Origin: UBA6107 sp034430175
GTDB lineage: Bacteria > Chloroflexota > Anaerolineae > Anaerolineales > Anaerolineaceae
DNA: 64,000 bases
Reading direction: 5' to 3'
NCBI GenBank assembly: GCA_034430175.1
Contig: DAOUFI010000025.1
Coordinates: 83,623-147,622, forward strand
A program made the position numbers and the translations under genes. Below are positions 34,266 through 43,157 of the stretch, in pieces. The notes beneath the pieces were generated by a model. The model saw only the letters and a program-made list of their open reading frames with translations. It was not told the DNA's origin and made no database searches. How positions within the stretch are numbered: the first letter of the stretch is position 1; every line of letters begins with the position of its first letter.

Positions 34266-35203
34266 CAAAAATTGTCGCCTTAGCGGGTGGAGTGGGTGGT
34301 GCAAAGCTGGCATGGGGGCTTGCAAAAGTATGCGATAAAGAAGATCTAACAATTATCGTTAATACAGGTGATGATTTTGAGCATTTTGGATTGAAAATCT
34401 CACCTGATCTGGATACGGTTTGCTATGCTCTGGCTGATTTGGCAAACCCTCAAACCGGATGGGGAAGAAACTCAGAAACCTGGCATGTTTTGCAGGAACT
34501 CAAACGTTTTGGTGGACCGGATTGGTTTAACCTGGGCGACAAGGATTTGGCACTTCATTTAGAGCGAACAAGATTGCTCAACGAAGGTCATAGCCTCTCT
34601 GACGTAACCAGATCCTTGTGTGGATCATTGGATGTGGCCCAAAACGTTCTCCCCATGAGCGATCAACCGGTTCGCACCAAAATTGTGACAAAAGAATATG
34701 GTGTTTTACCCTTTCAAGAGTATTTCGTAAAATATAAGTGCCAGCCAACAATGGAGAACGTTTTTTTTGAAGGTATCGAATCCGCAAAGATGACCTTGAA
34801 GGGCAGGAAAGCAATCGAAGAATGTGATCTTGTCATTTTCTGCCCATCCAATCCATGGGTAAGTATTGATCCAATTTTAGGAGTAGAAGATACCAGAAAG
34901 ATCATATCAAAGAAAACTTGCGTGGCAGTTTCACCAATAATCGGTGGGCAGACTGTCAAAGGACCGGCCGCAAAAATGTACAAAGAAATGGGAATTGAAC
35001 CAAGCGCATTAGCTGTCGCTGAACATTATGATGATGTAATTAAAGGAATAGTGATTGATAGAACCGATGAAAATCAAGTGAAGCAAATCATTCAATGCGG
35101 TATAATGTGCATTGCAACAAAGACGATAATGTCAGACAATGCCGACCGGGAACAACTTGCCCGGGAGACAATCTTCTTCGCAAATCGACTCAAAAAGGTT
35201 TGA
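34262..35203 (+). CDS. cofD: 2-phospho-L-lactate (or phosphoenolpyruvate) transferase CofD
   Basis: 313 residues, normal length. CofD joins the phospholactyl or phosphoenolpyruvyl moiety of the guanylylated donor to FO, making F420-0 or its dehydro form. Seen: IVALAGGVGGAKLAWGLA, VNTGDDFEHFGLKISPDLDT, WFNLGDKDLALHLERTRLL, VLPMSDQPVRTKI and CPSNPWVSIDPILGV, all family hallmarks. It overlaps the preceding gene by ATGA and is followed by cofC after 4 bp. FO synthase (cofG/H) is not in the window. Confidence 0.96.
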   Translation: MTKIVALAGGVGGAKLAWGLAKVCDKEDLTIIVNTGDDFEHFGLKISPDLDTVCYALADLANPQTGWGRNSETWHVLQELKRFGGPDWFNLGDKDLALHLERTRLLNEGHSLSDVTRSLCGSLDVAQNVLPMSDQPVRTKIVTKEYGVLPFQEYFVKYKCQPTMENVFFEGIESAKMTLKGRKAIEECDLVIFCPSNPWVSIDPILGVEDTRKIISKKTCVAVSPIIGGQTVKGPAAKMYKEMGIEPSALAVAEHYDDVIKGIVIDRTDENQVKQIIQCGIMCIATKTIMSDNADREQLARETIFFANRLKKV

Positions 35204-35207
35204 ACGC

Positions 35208-35846
35208 ATGTCACTTTGGGCGATAGTTCCTGTAAAACCATTGAAGAGAGGCAAATCGCGCCTTGCAAGTGTTTTATCAGAAGAAGAACGCACAGCCCTG
35301 AACCAATCTCTCTTAATCCACACGATAAAAACGTTATGCAATGTGCCTGAAATAGACAAAGTACTGGTAGTTTCACGAGATCCGTATGCTCTGGCAATCG
35401 CACGTGAATATGACGCCCGTACTGTGTTAGAGGATGGAAGTCCTGAATTAAATACGGCTTTACGGCGTGCGTCAATGGTGGCGAAGGCATATCAAGCAAA
35501 CGAAGTATTGGTCATCCCTGCAGATTTACCACTAATAAAGCCAAACGATATTGAAAATTTCATTTCTCGTTCAGGAGAACCTCCTGAAATAATCATTGCA
35601 CCAGATCGAAGGAACGATGGTACTAACGCGCTTTTAATCAATCCAACAGGCTTAATTGATTTCAAGTATGGAAAAGGTTCTTTTAATGTGCACCTGGCAG
35701 CCGCTCAAAAAGTGAATGCCCACGTAGAAGTGATTCAAAATGTCATATTCGGTTTGGACTTAGATTTACCCGAAGATTTGGAATACTTGCGTCAAATTGA
35801 AGCAAATTCAGAAAATAAAAATAGACAATTATTGGAGGAAAAATGA
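35208..35846 (+). CDS. cofC: 2-phospho-L-lactate guanylyltransferase CofC (FbiD)
   Basis: 212 residues. CofC/FbiD condenses GTP with 2-phospholactate or phosphoenolpyruvate, releasing PPi, to make the CofD donor. Motifs: WAIVPVKPLKRGKSRLASVL (nucleotide loop), VVSRDPYALAIAREYDARTV, VLVIPADLPLIKPNDI (metal Asp) and IIIAPDRRNDGTNALLINP with the acidic/Gly segment FKYGKGSFNVHL. ATG 35208 is the family start; a longer frame starting at 35139 would overlap cofD. The stop overlaps the LLM gene by ATGA. Confidence 0.95.
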   Translation: MSLWAIVPVKPLKRGKSRLASVLSEEERTALNQSLLIHTIKTLCNVPEIDKVLVVSRDPYALAIAREYDARTVLEDGSPELNTALRRASMVAKAYQANEVLVIPADLPLIKPNDIENFISRSGEPPEIIIAPDRRNDGTNALLINPTGLIDFKYGKGSFNVHLAAAQKVNAHVEVIQNVIFGLDLDLPEDLEYLRQIEANSENKNRQLLEEK

Positions 35847-36841
35847 CTCAACGCGTTGCACTTTACCTGCAAGACGCTCATGACCTTCGCAAGGGATTAG
35901 ATTATGTCAAATACGCAGAAGAACGTGGTTTTGAAGCGGTTTGGCAGGCGGAAAGCCGACTCGTGCGCGATGCCATTGTCCCCATGGCAGCATATGCTGC
36001 AGTGACTGAAAAATTGAAAGTTGGTTCTGGAGTTATCAACAACTGGACGAGGAACATCGGTTTATTGGCATCCACTTTCTTGACTCTTGATGATCTGGCT
36101 CCTAACCGGATTATTTGTGGAATTGGAGCCTGGTGGGATCCTCTGGCCAAGAATGTAGGGATTGATCGAAAAAAACCATTAACCGCTATGAAAGAGACAG
36201 TCGAAATTCTGCGTCGTTTGTTGAATATGGAGCGGGTTACTTTTGATGGTGAATTTGTTCATGTTACTGGTATTGAACTTGACGTTGTTCATGGTAGAAA
36301 GGAGCCGCGCAATGTTCCAATTTATATTGGAGCTACTGGCGATCAGATGATGGAAATGACAGGCGAAATTGCCGATGGCGTAGTGATGAATTATTGCGTT
36401 CCTCCAGAATACAACTATAAAGCCATTGACCTGTTGAAAGCTGGCGCAGCAAAAGTTGGTCGAAATTACGATGAAATCGACCGTCCCCAATTGATTGTTT
36501 GCTCCGTCGATCTAGACCACGACAAAGCCATCGATACTACACGCGGATTATTGACACAATATCTTGCCCAGCAACCTCACATTGCAAAAGCTTCAGGTGT
36601 CTCAACTGAGGTTGTACAGCAAATACAGTCAATCCTTGGATGGCCTGCCACCCATGAACAAATCAATAAAGCAAAATATCTTGTTCCTGAAGACCTGATT
36701 AATCGGATCACCGCTTCTGGCACTCCAGAGGAAGCCAGAGCTAAAGTTGCAGAGTATTGCAAGAATGGCTGTACCTGCCCAATTCTCTATCCGGTAGGTG
36801 GAGATGTCAAACTTCTAATCGATACCTTTGCTCAAAAATGA
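35843..36841 (+). CDS. LLM-class F420-dependent oxidoreductase
   Basis: 332 residues with the luciferase-like TIM barrel. YVKYAEERGFEAVWQAESRL, GSGVINNWTRNIGLLASTFL, ICGIGAWWDPLAKNVG, MKETVEILRRLL and VPIYIGATGDQMMEMTGEIADGVVMN-type segments place it among F420-dependent members such as the Mer-like methylene-tetrahydromethanopterin reductases and FGD-like enzymes. Its own substrate is unknown; F420 genes touching on both sides make F420 the likely cofactor rather than FMN. It overlaps cofC by 4 bp and the PaaI gene by 4 bp. Confidence 0.9.
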   Translation: MTQRVALYLQDAHDLRKGLDYVKYAEERGFEAVWQAESRLVRDAIVPMAAYAAVTEKLKVGSGVINNWTRNIGLLASTFLTLDDLAPNRIICGIGAWWDPLAKNVGIDRKKPLTAMKETVEILRRLLNMERVTFDGEFVHVTGIELDVVHGRKEPRNVPIYIGATGDQMMEMTGEIADGVVMNYCVPPEYNYKAIDLLKAGAAKVGRNYDEIDRPQLIVCSVDLDHDKAIDTTRGLLTQYLAQQPHIAKASGVSTEVVQQIQSILGWPATHEQINKAKYLVPEDLINRITASGTPEEARAKVAEYCKNGCTCPILYPVGGDVKLLIDTFAQK

Positions 36842-37314
36842 CAACAATTACCCAATCTGGCACACACCAGTGTTTTGTTTGTGGAATCGATAATCCCGCA
36901 GGATTGAAGATCCTTTTCAAAAGCGATGGCAAAGGCAATGTTTCAGCGGAAACGATATTCTCAAGAAACCATCAAGGATATCCGGGTATTGTTCATGGTG
37001 GAGTAATTGCTGCGGTCTTGGATGAGGCAGCAGGTAGAGCTACAATGAAAGGAAAGCGACCGGATCTAGATTTGGTAACCGGAATGCTATCGATCAGATA
37101 TCGAAAGCCAGTAAGAGTCGGTGAAAGGATCATCATCAAAGGAATGATGGAATCAGTCACTGGAAGGGTTTTTAAATGTAAAAGCGATATGCGGTCGGTC
37201 AATGGTGAATTATTGGCCGAGGCTGAAGTAGTATTAGTCCATCCTGATAAAGAGTTAATAAAGAATTTTGAAATTGGTGATGACCAATGGATCGATCACG
37301 CGGACCAGGAGTGA
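36838..37314 (+). CDS. PaaI-like hotdog thioesterase
   Basis: 158 residues with the hotdog fold. GYPGIVHGGVIAAVLDEAAGRA is the PaaI motif, with the HGG turn and catalytic Asp/Glu, and LSIRYRKPVRVGERIIIKGMM is the paired strand. The N-terminal CFVCGIDNPAGL is common in family members and may bind zinc weakly. It would cleave an acyl-CoA thioester. ATG 36838 overlaps the LLM stop, so the pair is translationally coupled. A CoA thioester step is thus implied in the operon's pathway. Confidence 0.88.
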   Translation: MTTITQSGTHQCFVCGIDNPAGLKILFKSDGKGNVSAETIFSRNHQGYPGIVHGGVIAAVLDEAAGRATMKGKRPDLDLVTGMLSIRYRKPVRVGERIIIKGMMESVTGRVFKCKSDMRSVNGELLAEAEVVLVHPDKELIKNFEIGDDQWIDHADQE

Positions 37315-37317
37315 GAG

Positions 37318-38061
37318 ATGATTATTGATTATTCGCGTCCTAAGAATATGAAGGAAGCAATTGCACTATTGGATAGGAAAGAGCCGAGATCAATTCCGCT
37401 GGCTGGTGGTAGCATAGTCAGCAAATTACGAGGCGAACCCGTCGCAGTGGTGGATCTGCAAGACCTTGGATTAGCACAGATTTCAAAATCCACAAATTCG
37501 TTTGATATTGGATCAATGGTCACACTTCATGAATTTGGAGAATATTTTAAATCTCCAGAGATCACTAAAGCCATTAGCATTCAAGCTGCGAAAAATAAAC
37601 AAAACAGCGCGACATTGGGTGGACTGGTATGTCTGGCAGATGGCAGATCTCCATTACTGACCTTATTGTTAGCACTGGACGCGAGCCTCGTCTGGGAACC
37701 TACTGGAAAGACGATATCTTTGGGAAATTGGCTGCCGCAGAGAAGAGAATGGAATGAAGGAAAAATCCTTACGACAATAAAGATTTCCGAATCAAGAATC
37801 AAATTTGATTCCATTGGTAGAAGCCCAAAAGATCAACCCATCTTGTGCTGCGCTGTAGCATCATGGAAAACTGGAAGAATACGCATAGCAATAGGCGGGT
37901 TTGGCCCGACACCCACCTTGGCACTTGATGGAAATAAAACTGATAATATTCAAAAGGCAGTAAAAATTGCTTTGAGTAATTCGAAAGACCAATGGGCCAG
38001 TTCGGAATATCGCATTGAAGCGGGAACAAAACTGGCCGAGCGGTTACTTAATGAGAGCTAA
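37318..38061 (+). CDS. FAD-binding subunit of molybdenum hydroxylase (divergent)
   Basis: 247 residues. It fits the FAD-binding (CoxM/XdhB) family: SIPLAGGSIVSKLRGEPVAVVDLQDL is the FAD pyrophosphate loop and QNSATLGGLVCLADGRSPLLTLLLALDA is the second FAD motif, altered from the usual QIRNxAT(I/L)GGN. The C-terminus CODH-flavoprotein domain is short. Being shorter and more divergent than the second FAD module at 43158, it may bind FAD less tightly or serve structure. AGGAG lies just before the ATG. The Mo subunit gene follows after 20 bp. Confidence 0.85.
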   Translation: MIIDYSRPKNMKEAIALLDRKEPRSIPLAGGSIVSKLRGEPVAVVDLQDLGLAQISKSTNSFDIGSMVTLHEFGEYFKSPEITKAISIQAAKNKQNSATLGGLVCLADGRSPLLTLLLALDASLVWEPTGKTISLGNWLPQRREWNEGKILTTIKISESRIKFDSIGRSPKDQPILCCAVASWKTGRIRIAIGGFGPTPTLALDGNKTDNIQKAVKIALSNSKDQWASSEYRIEAGTKLAERLLNES

Positions 38062-38081
38062 GTTATATTATAGAGGACACC

Positions 38082-41000
38082 ATGAGAATCTCTCTTCAAA
38101 TTAACAACAAGAAGATAAGCAAAGAGATCGAACCTGGTTTGACCCTATTCGACTTTCTACGGGAAGCGGGGTATTTTGGTGTCAAATTTGGTGGTTGTAA
38201 AAAAGGAGAATGTGGCGCTTGCACAGTATTATTAGATGGAAAATCAGTGAATTCATGCTCAATTTTGGCTTTACAAGCTGAAGGCCATGTTATTGAAACT
38301 ATAGAGGGTGTTGGTGAACATCCTGATCAGGGTTGGAAAAAGACAAAAGGTTTTAACGCTCTTCAAAAGGCATTTATCGAGGCAGGAGCCATTCAGTGCG
38401 GTTACTGCACTCCAGCAATGATCCTAGCAGCAAAAGCTTTGCTTAAGGAAAAAGAAAATCCAACTGAAGACGAAATCCGAGAAGCTATCTCAGGTGTCCT
38501 TTGCAGATGTACCGGTTACGACAAACCAGTTAAAGCGATCGAATTTATCCAGAAAATCAAATCAGGTGAAGTAAAAGACCAGGATCTTGATAAAGAGATC
38601 TTGAATGAAGTAATGCCACAAGTTGTTTCCATTTCGGACAGTCCAAAATTCGAACGGATTGGACAACCGGACAAGAAAGTTGATGCAATCAAACTTGTCC
38701 AGGGAAAACCAGCTTTTACAACGGACATTGAATTGCGTGGAATGTTAGTCGGAAAAATCTTACACAGTACGGTTGCCCACGCGAAGATTAAGTCGATTGA
38801 TATTTCTAAAGCTAAAGAATTGAAGGGTGTACACGCAGTATTAACTTGGAGGGACCTTCCCCGTGTAGTTTATTCAACAGCCGGACAATCAGATCCAATC
38901 CCCGGACCGCTGGATATGTTCAGTCTGGATAACAAGGTACGGTTTGTTGGAGATAGGGTAGCTTTTGTCGCAGCTGAAAGCGAAGAGATCGCTGAACATG
39001 CCCTCAAGTTGATTAAAGTCGAATACGAAGAATTACCTGTGTTACTTGATCCCACACGAGCCATGCTGCCTGATGCGCCAATTTTGCATGATGAGGCGGA
39101 ATACATCAATTTCGCAGATTCTGATCCTAAAAAAAATCTTGCTGCAAAAATTCGTATTGACGTGGGAAATGTTGACGAAGGGTTTAAGGAAGCAGACAGA
39201 ATATTCGAAGGCGATTTTATTGTCCCCAAAGTTCAGCAAGCCCATATTGAGCCGCATGAAGTGGTTAGTTATTGGGATGAAGATGACAGATTGGTGATTC
39301 GGACCAGCACACAGGTACCATTCCATGTAAGACGGATCCTGTCTCCTGTGTTGGGCCTTCCTGTGAAACGGATACGGGTTATCAAACCTAGAATCGGTGG
39401 TGGTTTTGGCGGTAAGCAAGAAGTATTGATTGAGGATGTTGCAGCACATCTTACTATAGCAACAGGACATCCAGTGAGGGTGGAGTATACACGCGAAGAA
39501 GAATTTATTGCTGCGAGGTCACGTCATCCAATGCGTGTCCACATGAAAACGGGTATCAAGAATGATGGAACAATTACTGCAAATGAAATGTATGCTCTTT
39601 CAGATACCGGTGCGTACGGTTGTCATGCGCTAACAGTAACCGGTAATACTGGACAAAAATCAATGGCGCTGTATGTTGGGGATGGAAAATATCGCAAATC
39701 GCCGAATATTCGATTCTACGCGGATATTGTTTACACGAATACACCTCCAGCTGGCGCTTATCGCGGATATGGAGTCCCACAGGGCTATTGGCCACTGGAT
39801 CGTCATTTAGAAAATATCGCAAAAGAAATGGGATTCGATCCAATAGAATTTCGATTGAAAAATGCTCTTCGATCAGAAGAACTTCAACCATTCAGTACCT
39901 CTTGGAGTGAAGGTCGAGAACCCCGGCCAGAAATTGTTCATACCGTTGGTCTCGAAAAATGCGCGGAAATGGGGCGAAAAGCAATTGATTGGGATAATAA
40001 GTTCCAGAATGAGAGCTGGCAGAAAGTCCCCAACAAGCCATATTTACGCAGAGGTATTGGTGTGGCATTCGCAATGCAAGGAACTGCCATTCCATATCTT
40101 GATATGGGCGGTGCTACCATTAAAATGAATGACGACGGTTCCTTTAACTTGATGGTAGGGGCGACAGATTTGGGCACAGGCTCGGATACGATTCTGGCAC
40201 AGATGGCCGCAGAAGTATTAGGAACGACAGTGGAGGATATTCTAGTTTATTCATCCGACACTGATTTCACGCCATTTGACAAAGGCGCTTACGCATCCAG
40301 TACGACCTATATTTCGGGAACTGCTGTAACGAACGCAGCGAAACAAGCTGCCGAACGAATCAAAATTCGAGCAGCCAGGATGTTGTCAAAGAATGGTTCA
40401 AGTGTGACTGCGGAAGAGATCAAATTATGCCATTCAAAAGCAACTTCAAAGGATGGTAGAAGCGTGACCCTTAAGGAGATTGCCTATAACGCTCTACATC
40501 ATGAGGATCAAGAGCAAATCATGGGACACGCTTCTTATGTAGCTCCTTCTTCACCCCCGCCTTTCGCCGCTCAATTTGCTGAAGTCACTGTGGATATAGA
40601 AACAGGGCAGTTGACCGTGGATAAATTAGTCATGGCGGTTGATGCTGGGAAAGTAGTCAATCCGATAACAGCATCAGGTCAGGTAGAAGGAGGCATGACT
40701 CAGGCGCTGGGGTATGCGGTCTGTGAAGAGATGGTTTATGATGAAAAAGGACATCCACGTGAAACCGATCTGATCGATTACCATATTTTCAGAGCCGATG
40801 AAATGCCGGAATTGAAAACAATATTCGTTGAAACATATGAACCGACACATCCATTTGGAGCTAAAGCAGTTGCTGAGATCCCATTAGATGGTGTGGCTCC
40901 AGCGATTGGGAATGCAATTTTGAATGCGTGCGGGGCGGATTTGCATGAAAACCCCGCGACACCTGAGCGGATACTTAAAGCGCTTCATAAGATAAAATAA
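38082..41000 (+). CDS. Molybdenum hydroxylase, fused 2Fe-2S and molybdopterin subunits (xanthine dehydrogenase-like)
   Basis: 972 residues. The N-terminal 160 residues form the two 2Fe-2S domains: GGCKKGECGACTVLLDG with a later Cys, then IQCGYCTPAMILAAKALL and GVLCRCTGYDKPVKAI. From about residue 195 the chain is the large subunit: GRPDKKVDAIKLVQGKPAFT-like start, IKPRIGGGFGGKQEV (Mo-site glycine loop), PPAGAYRGYGVPQG, NLMVGATDLGTGSDTI and, near the end, GAKAVAEIPLDGVAPAIGNAI with the catalytic Glu. The enzyme would hydroxylate a heterocycle or aldehyde with water as oxygen source; AYRGYG rather than a CO-dehydrogenase loop favours a purine-type substrate. Substrate unproved. Confidence 0.93.
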   Translation: MRISLQINNKKISKEIEPGLTLFDFLREAGYFGVKFGGCKKGECGACTVLLDGKSVNSCSILALQAEGHVIETIEGVGEHPDQGWKKTKGFNALQKAFIEAGAIQCGYCTPAMILAAKALLKEKENPTEDEIREAISGVLCRCTGYDKPVKAIEFIQKIKSGEVKDQDLDKEILNEVMPQVVSISDSPKFERIGQPDKKVDAIKLVQGKPAFTTDIELRGMLVGKILHSTVAHAKIKSIDISKAKELKGVHAVLTWRDLPRVVYSTAGQSDPIPGPLDMFSLDNKVRFVGDRVAFVAAESEEIAEHALKLIKVEYEELPVLLDPTRAMLPDAPILHDEAEYINFADSDPKKNLAAKIRIDVGNVDEGFKEADRIFEGDFIVPKVQQAHIEPHEVVSYWDEDDRLVIRTSTQVPFHVRRILSPVLGLPVKRIRVIKPRIGGGFGGKQEVLIEDVAAHLTIATGHPVRVEYTREEEFIAARSRHPMRVHMKTGIKNDGTITANEMYALSDTGAYGCHALTVTGNTGQKSMALYVGDGKYRKSPNIRFYADIVYTNTPPAGAYRGYGVPQGYWPLDRHLENIAKEMGFDPIEFRLKNALRSEELQPFSTSWSEGREPRPEIVHTVGLEKCAEMGRKAIDWDNKFQNESWQKVPNKPYLRRGIGVAFAMQGTAIPYLDMGGATIKMNDDGSFNLMVGATDLGTGSDTILAQMAAEVLGTTVEDILVYSSDTDFTPFDKGAYASSTTYISGTAVTNAAKQAAERIKIRAARMLSKNGSSVTAEEIKLCHSKATSKDGRSVTLKEIAYNALHHEDQEQIMGHASYVAPSSPPPFAAQFAEVTVDIETGQLTVDKLVMAVDAGKVVNPITASGQVEGGMTQALGYAVCEEMVYDEKGHPRETDLIDYHIFRADEMPELKTIFVETYEPTHPFGAKAVAEIPLDGVAPAIGNAILNACGADLHENPATPERILKALHKIK

Positions 41001-41005
41001 TTAGT

Positions 41006-42352
41006 ATGCAAAATTCAGTTTATGTTGTTGGGCATGTTAATCCGGATACTGATTCTATTGCAGCCGCAATCGGTTATGCGTGGCTGCTAAGAGAACGCGA
41101 TGGCATTGACGCGATAGCCGCCAGGGCTGGTGCTACAAATCTTCAATCTGCCTGGGTGCTAAAACTATTGGCTCTAGAAGTTCCAGTTTTAATTACTGAT
41201 GCATCTCCACGATTCGAATCAGTTGTTCGAAGATTAGATTCAACCTCCCCTGATCGACCATTAACAGAAGCGTGGTCAATTGCCAGCCACGCTGGTGGGA
41301 TTGCCCCTGTTGTTAATGAAGATGGTACTCCTTTTGGGCTTGTTACAGGAAAGAGCCTTTTTGATTTCTTCACTCAGCAGGTAGGAACAAAACCAGATAA
41401 AGCAAACGCTACGATCAAAGAAATTTTGGACATATCCTGCGATCAAGCTGCTGATGCTCACGTTCTGAAATTTCAAATCAACGCAAAGATCCGCGATAAT
41501 CTTCAACGCCTTTTGCGAGAAGAAGGGGATGAATTCTTAGTAATAGATGAAAAAGGAAAATATGTAGGAATTTGCCGACAGAGAGATCTTCTGAATCCTC
41601 CAAGACTGAGAATTATCCTTGTTGACCACAACGAAGTACAGCAATCAATAGCTTCTCTGGAAGAAGCGGAACTTCTTGAGATATTGGATCATCATCGCCT
41701 AGGGAACCCATCCACCCATACGCCGATTAAGATGACTGTCGATATCGTAGGCAGTACCAGCACACTGGTATCTGAACAGATCGAAGACGCAGGGCTGCGT
41801 CCACCAGCTGCAATCGGTGGTGTAATGCTGGCGGGATTATTAAGTGATACCTTAAACTTGACTTCTCCAACAACAACCGAACGTGATAGGTTGGCAGCCG
41901 ACCGCTTAAGCCGCTGGACATTTATTAAAGGCAGTGTTCTTGAAAAAGAAACAAGGGAAGCATTTGGGAATAAGGTGCTTTCAGCCAGCGCCGGACTTGC
42001 ATCAAGAACGCCAAAGGAAATCGTAACTGGCGATATGAAAGTCTACACGGCAGCCAGCCTAAATTTTGCGATATCACAAGCCGAAGTGAGTTCGTTAAAT
42101 GAAATCAATGGACATATAGAAGATTTATCAAAGGCGTTGGCAGATTTGAGAGAATCAAAGAAACTCGATTTTGTGATGTTAATGGTTACCGATGTTGTGC
42201 GAGGTTCAAGTCGGCTTCTATTGGACAATCCGCCAGCATTACTCGACGAGCTACCGTACAAACCTTTGATGGATGGAACACGTATGGCGGATGGTGTTGT
42301 ATCAAGAAAGAAGCAATTATTACCCGTAGTGTTGGGCTTGCTGGAGGAATAA
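41006..42352 (+). CDS. Family II inorganic pyrophosphatase with CBS domains (DHH/DHHA2)
   Basis: 448 residues. VVGHVNPDTDSIAAAIGYAW is the family II motif I, followed by two CBS domains (about 70-200, e.g. APVVNEDGTPFGLVTGKSLF and FLVIDEKGKYVGICRQRDLL) inserted in the DHH domain. Then VDHNEVQQSI, LDHHRLGNPSTH, DIVGSTSTLV, LAGLLSDTLNLTSPTTTERD, and the DHHA2 domain ending in VSRKKQLLPVVLG. The Mn/Co enzyme hydrolyses PPi and is tuned by adenine nucleotides through CBS. No DRTGG domain is visible. It lies in the middle of the operon; PPi from CofC and MocA reactions is a logical substrate. Confidence 0.92.
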   Translation: MQNSVYVVGHVNPDTDSIAAAIGYAWLLRERDGIDAIAARAGATNLQSAWVLKLLALEVPVLITDASPRFESVVRRLDSTSPDRPLTEAWSIASHAGGIAPVVNEDGTPFGLVTGKSLFDFFTQQVGTKPDKANATIKEILDISCDQAADAHVLKFQINAKIRDNLQRLLREEGDEFLVIDEKGKYVGICRQRDLLNPPRLRIILVDHNEVQQSIASLEEAELLEILDHHRLGNPSTHTPIKMTVDIVGSTSTLVSEQIEDAGLRPPAAIGGVMLAGLLSDTLNLTSPTTTERDRLAADRLSRWTFIKGSVLEKETREAFGNKVLSASAGLASRTPKEIVTGDMKVYTAASLNFAISQAEVSSLNEINGHIEDLSKALADLRESKKLDFVMLMVTDVVRGSSRLLLDNPPALLDELPYKPLMDGTRMADGVVSRKKQLLPVVLGLLEE

Positions 42353-43156
42353 ATGTCGATCTATAAAGCGATTGCTGATCTGGAAAACAATGGCGAAGCG
42401 GGAGTGTTTTGCACCATCGTGGAATCCAAAGGCTCGACTCCGCGCCACGAGGGCAGTAAAATGCTGGTTTATCCAGATGGCCATATCATAGGGACTGTTG
42501 GCGGGGGAGAGATCGAGAACCGGGTAATATCTGAAGCCCTAGATGCACTAAGAAACAGGAAAACGAAAGTTCTTCATTACACACTGGTCAGCCCTGAAAA
42601 AGGCGATCCTGGCATTTGTGGTGGACAGGTGGAGGTTTATGTGGAACCAATCATTCCTAAGGTCAAATTACTGGTAATTGGCGCGGGTCATGTTGGAAAA
42701 CAGGTTGTACATCTGGCAAAATGGTTGGATTGGCGCGTAATCGTTTCTGACGACAGAGCAGAGCTCTGTACAAAGGAAACCATGCCTGGCGCGGATGAAT
42801 ATGTGATCTGTAAAATGTCCGAGGTTCCTGATAAGATCAAAATCACTCCATATACATATATTGTTGTTTGCACAAGAGGATCTGATGTGGATATTGAAGG
42901 GCTGCCGGCAATTTTAGATACCGACCCTGCTTATATTGGCGTAATTGGTTCAAAAAGAAGATGGGAAAATACTAAGAAGGAAATTAATAAAAAGAAAGAT
43001 TATTCAGAAAAACTAAATAAGATTTATTCGCCAATTGGGATTGAATTAAGAGCAGAAACCCCCGAAGAAATCGCTATTTCAATTTTGGCAGAAGTCTTAA
43101 TGATAGCAAATGCAGCATCAGGGACCAGCATGTCGAAAGCTTACAGGGAAAATTAA
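42353..43156 (+). CDS. xdhC: XdhC/CoxI-type molybdenum hydroxylase maturation factor
   Basis: 267 residues. The XdhC-CoxI N-domain has FCTIVESKGSTPRHEGSKML, IIGTVGGGEIENRVISEA and a Cys-containing GDPGICGGQVEVYVEP. The C-terminal Rossmann domain reads KLLVIGAGHVGKQVVHLAKW, DYVICK-like segments and YIGVIGSKRRWENTKKEI, ending IELRAETPEEIAISILAEVL. XdhC binds the molybdenum cofactor and delivers the sulfurated form to the large subunit. The ATG directly follows the pyrophosphatase stop (no gap). The presence of XdhC marks the hydroxylase as sulfur-ligand type. Confidence 0.93.
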   Translation: MSIYKAIADLENNGEAGVFCTIVESKGSTPRHEGSKMLVYPDGHIIGTVGGGEIENRVISEALDALRNRKTKVLHYTLVSPEKGDPGICGGQVEVYVEPIIPKVKLLVIGAGHVGKQVVHLAKWLDWRVIVSDDRAELCTKETMPGADEYVICKMSEVPDKIKITPYTYIVVCTRGSDVDIEGLPAILDTDPAYIGVIGSKRRWENTKKEINKKKDYSEKLNKIYSPIGIELRAETPEEIAISILAEVLMIANAASGTSMSKAYREN

Positions 43157-43157
43157 G

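Noticed and set aside
38082..41000. Selenocysteine codon in the molybdenum hydroxylase
   Set aside because: The frame runs uninterrupted without an in-frame TGA, so a selenoprotein form is not indicated.
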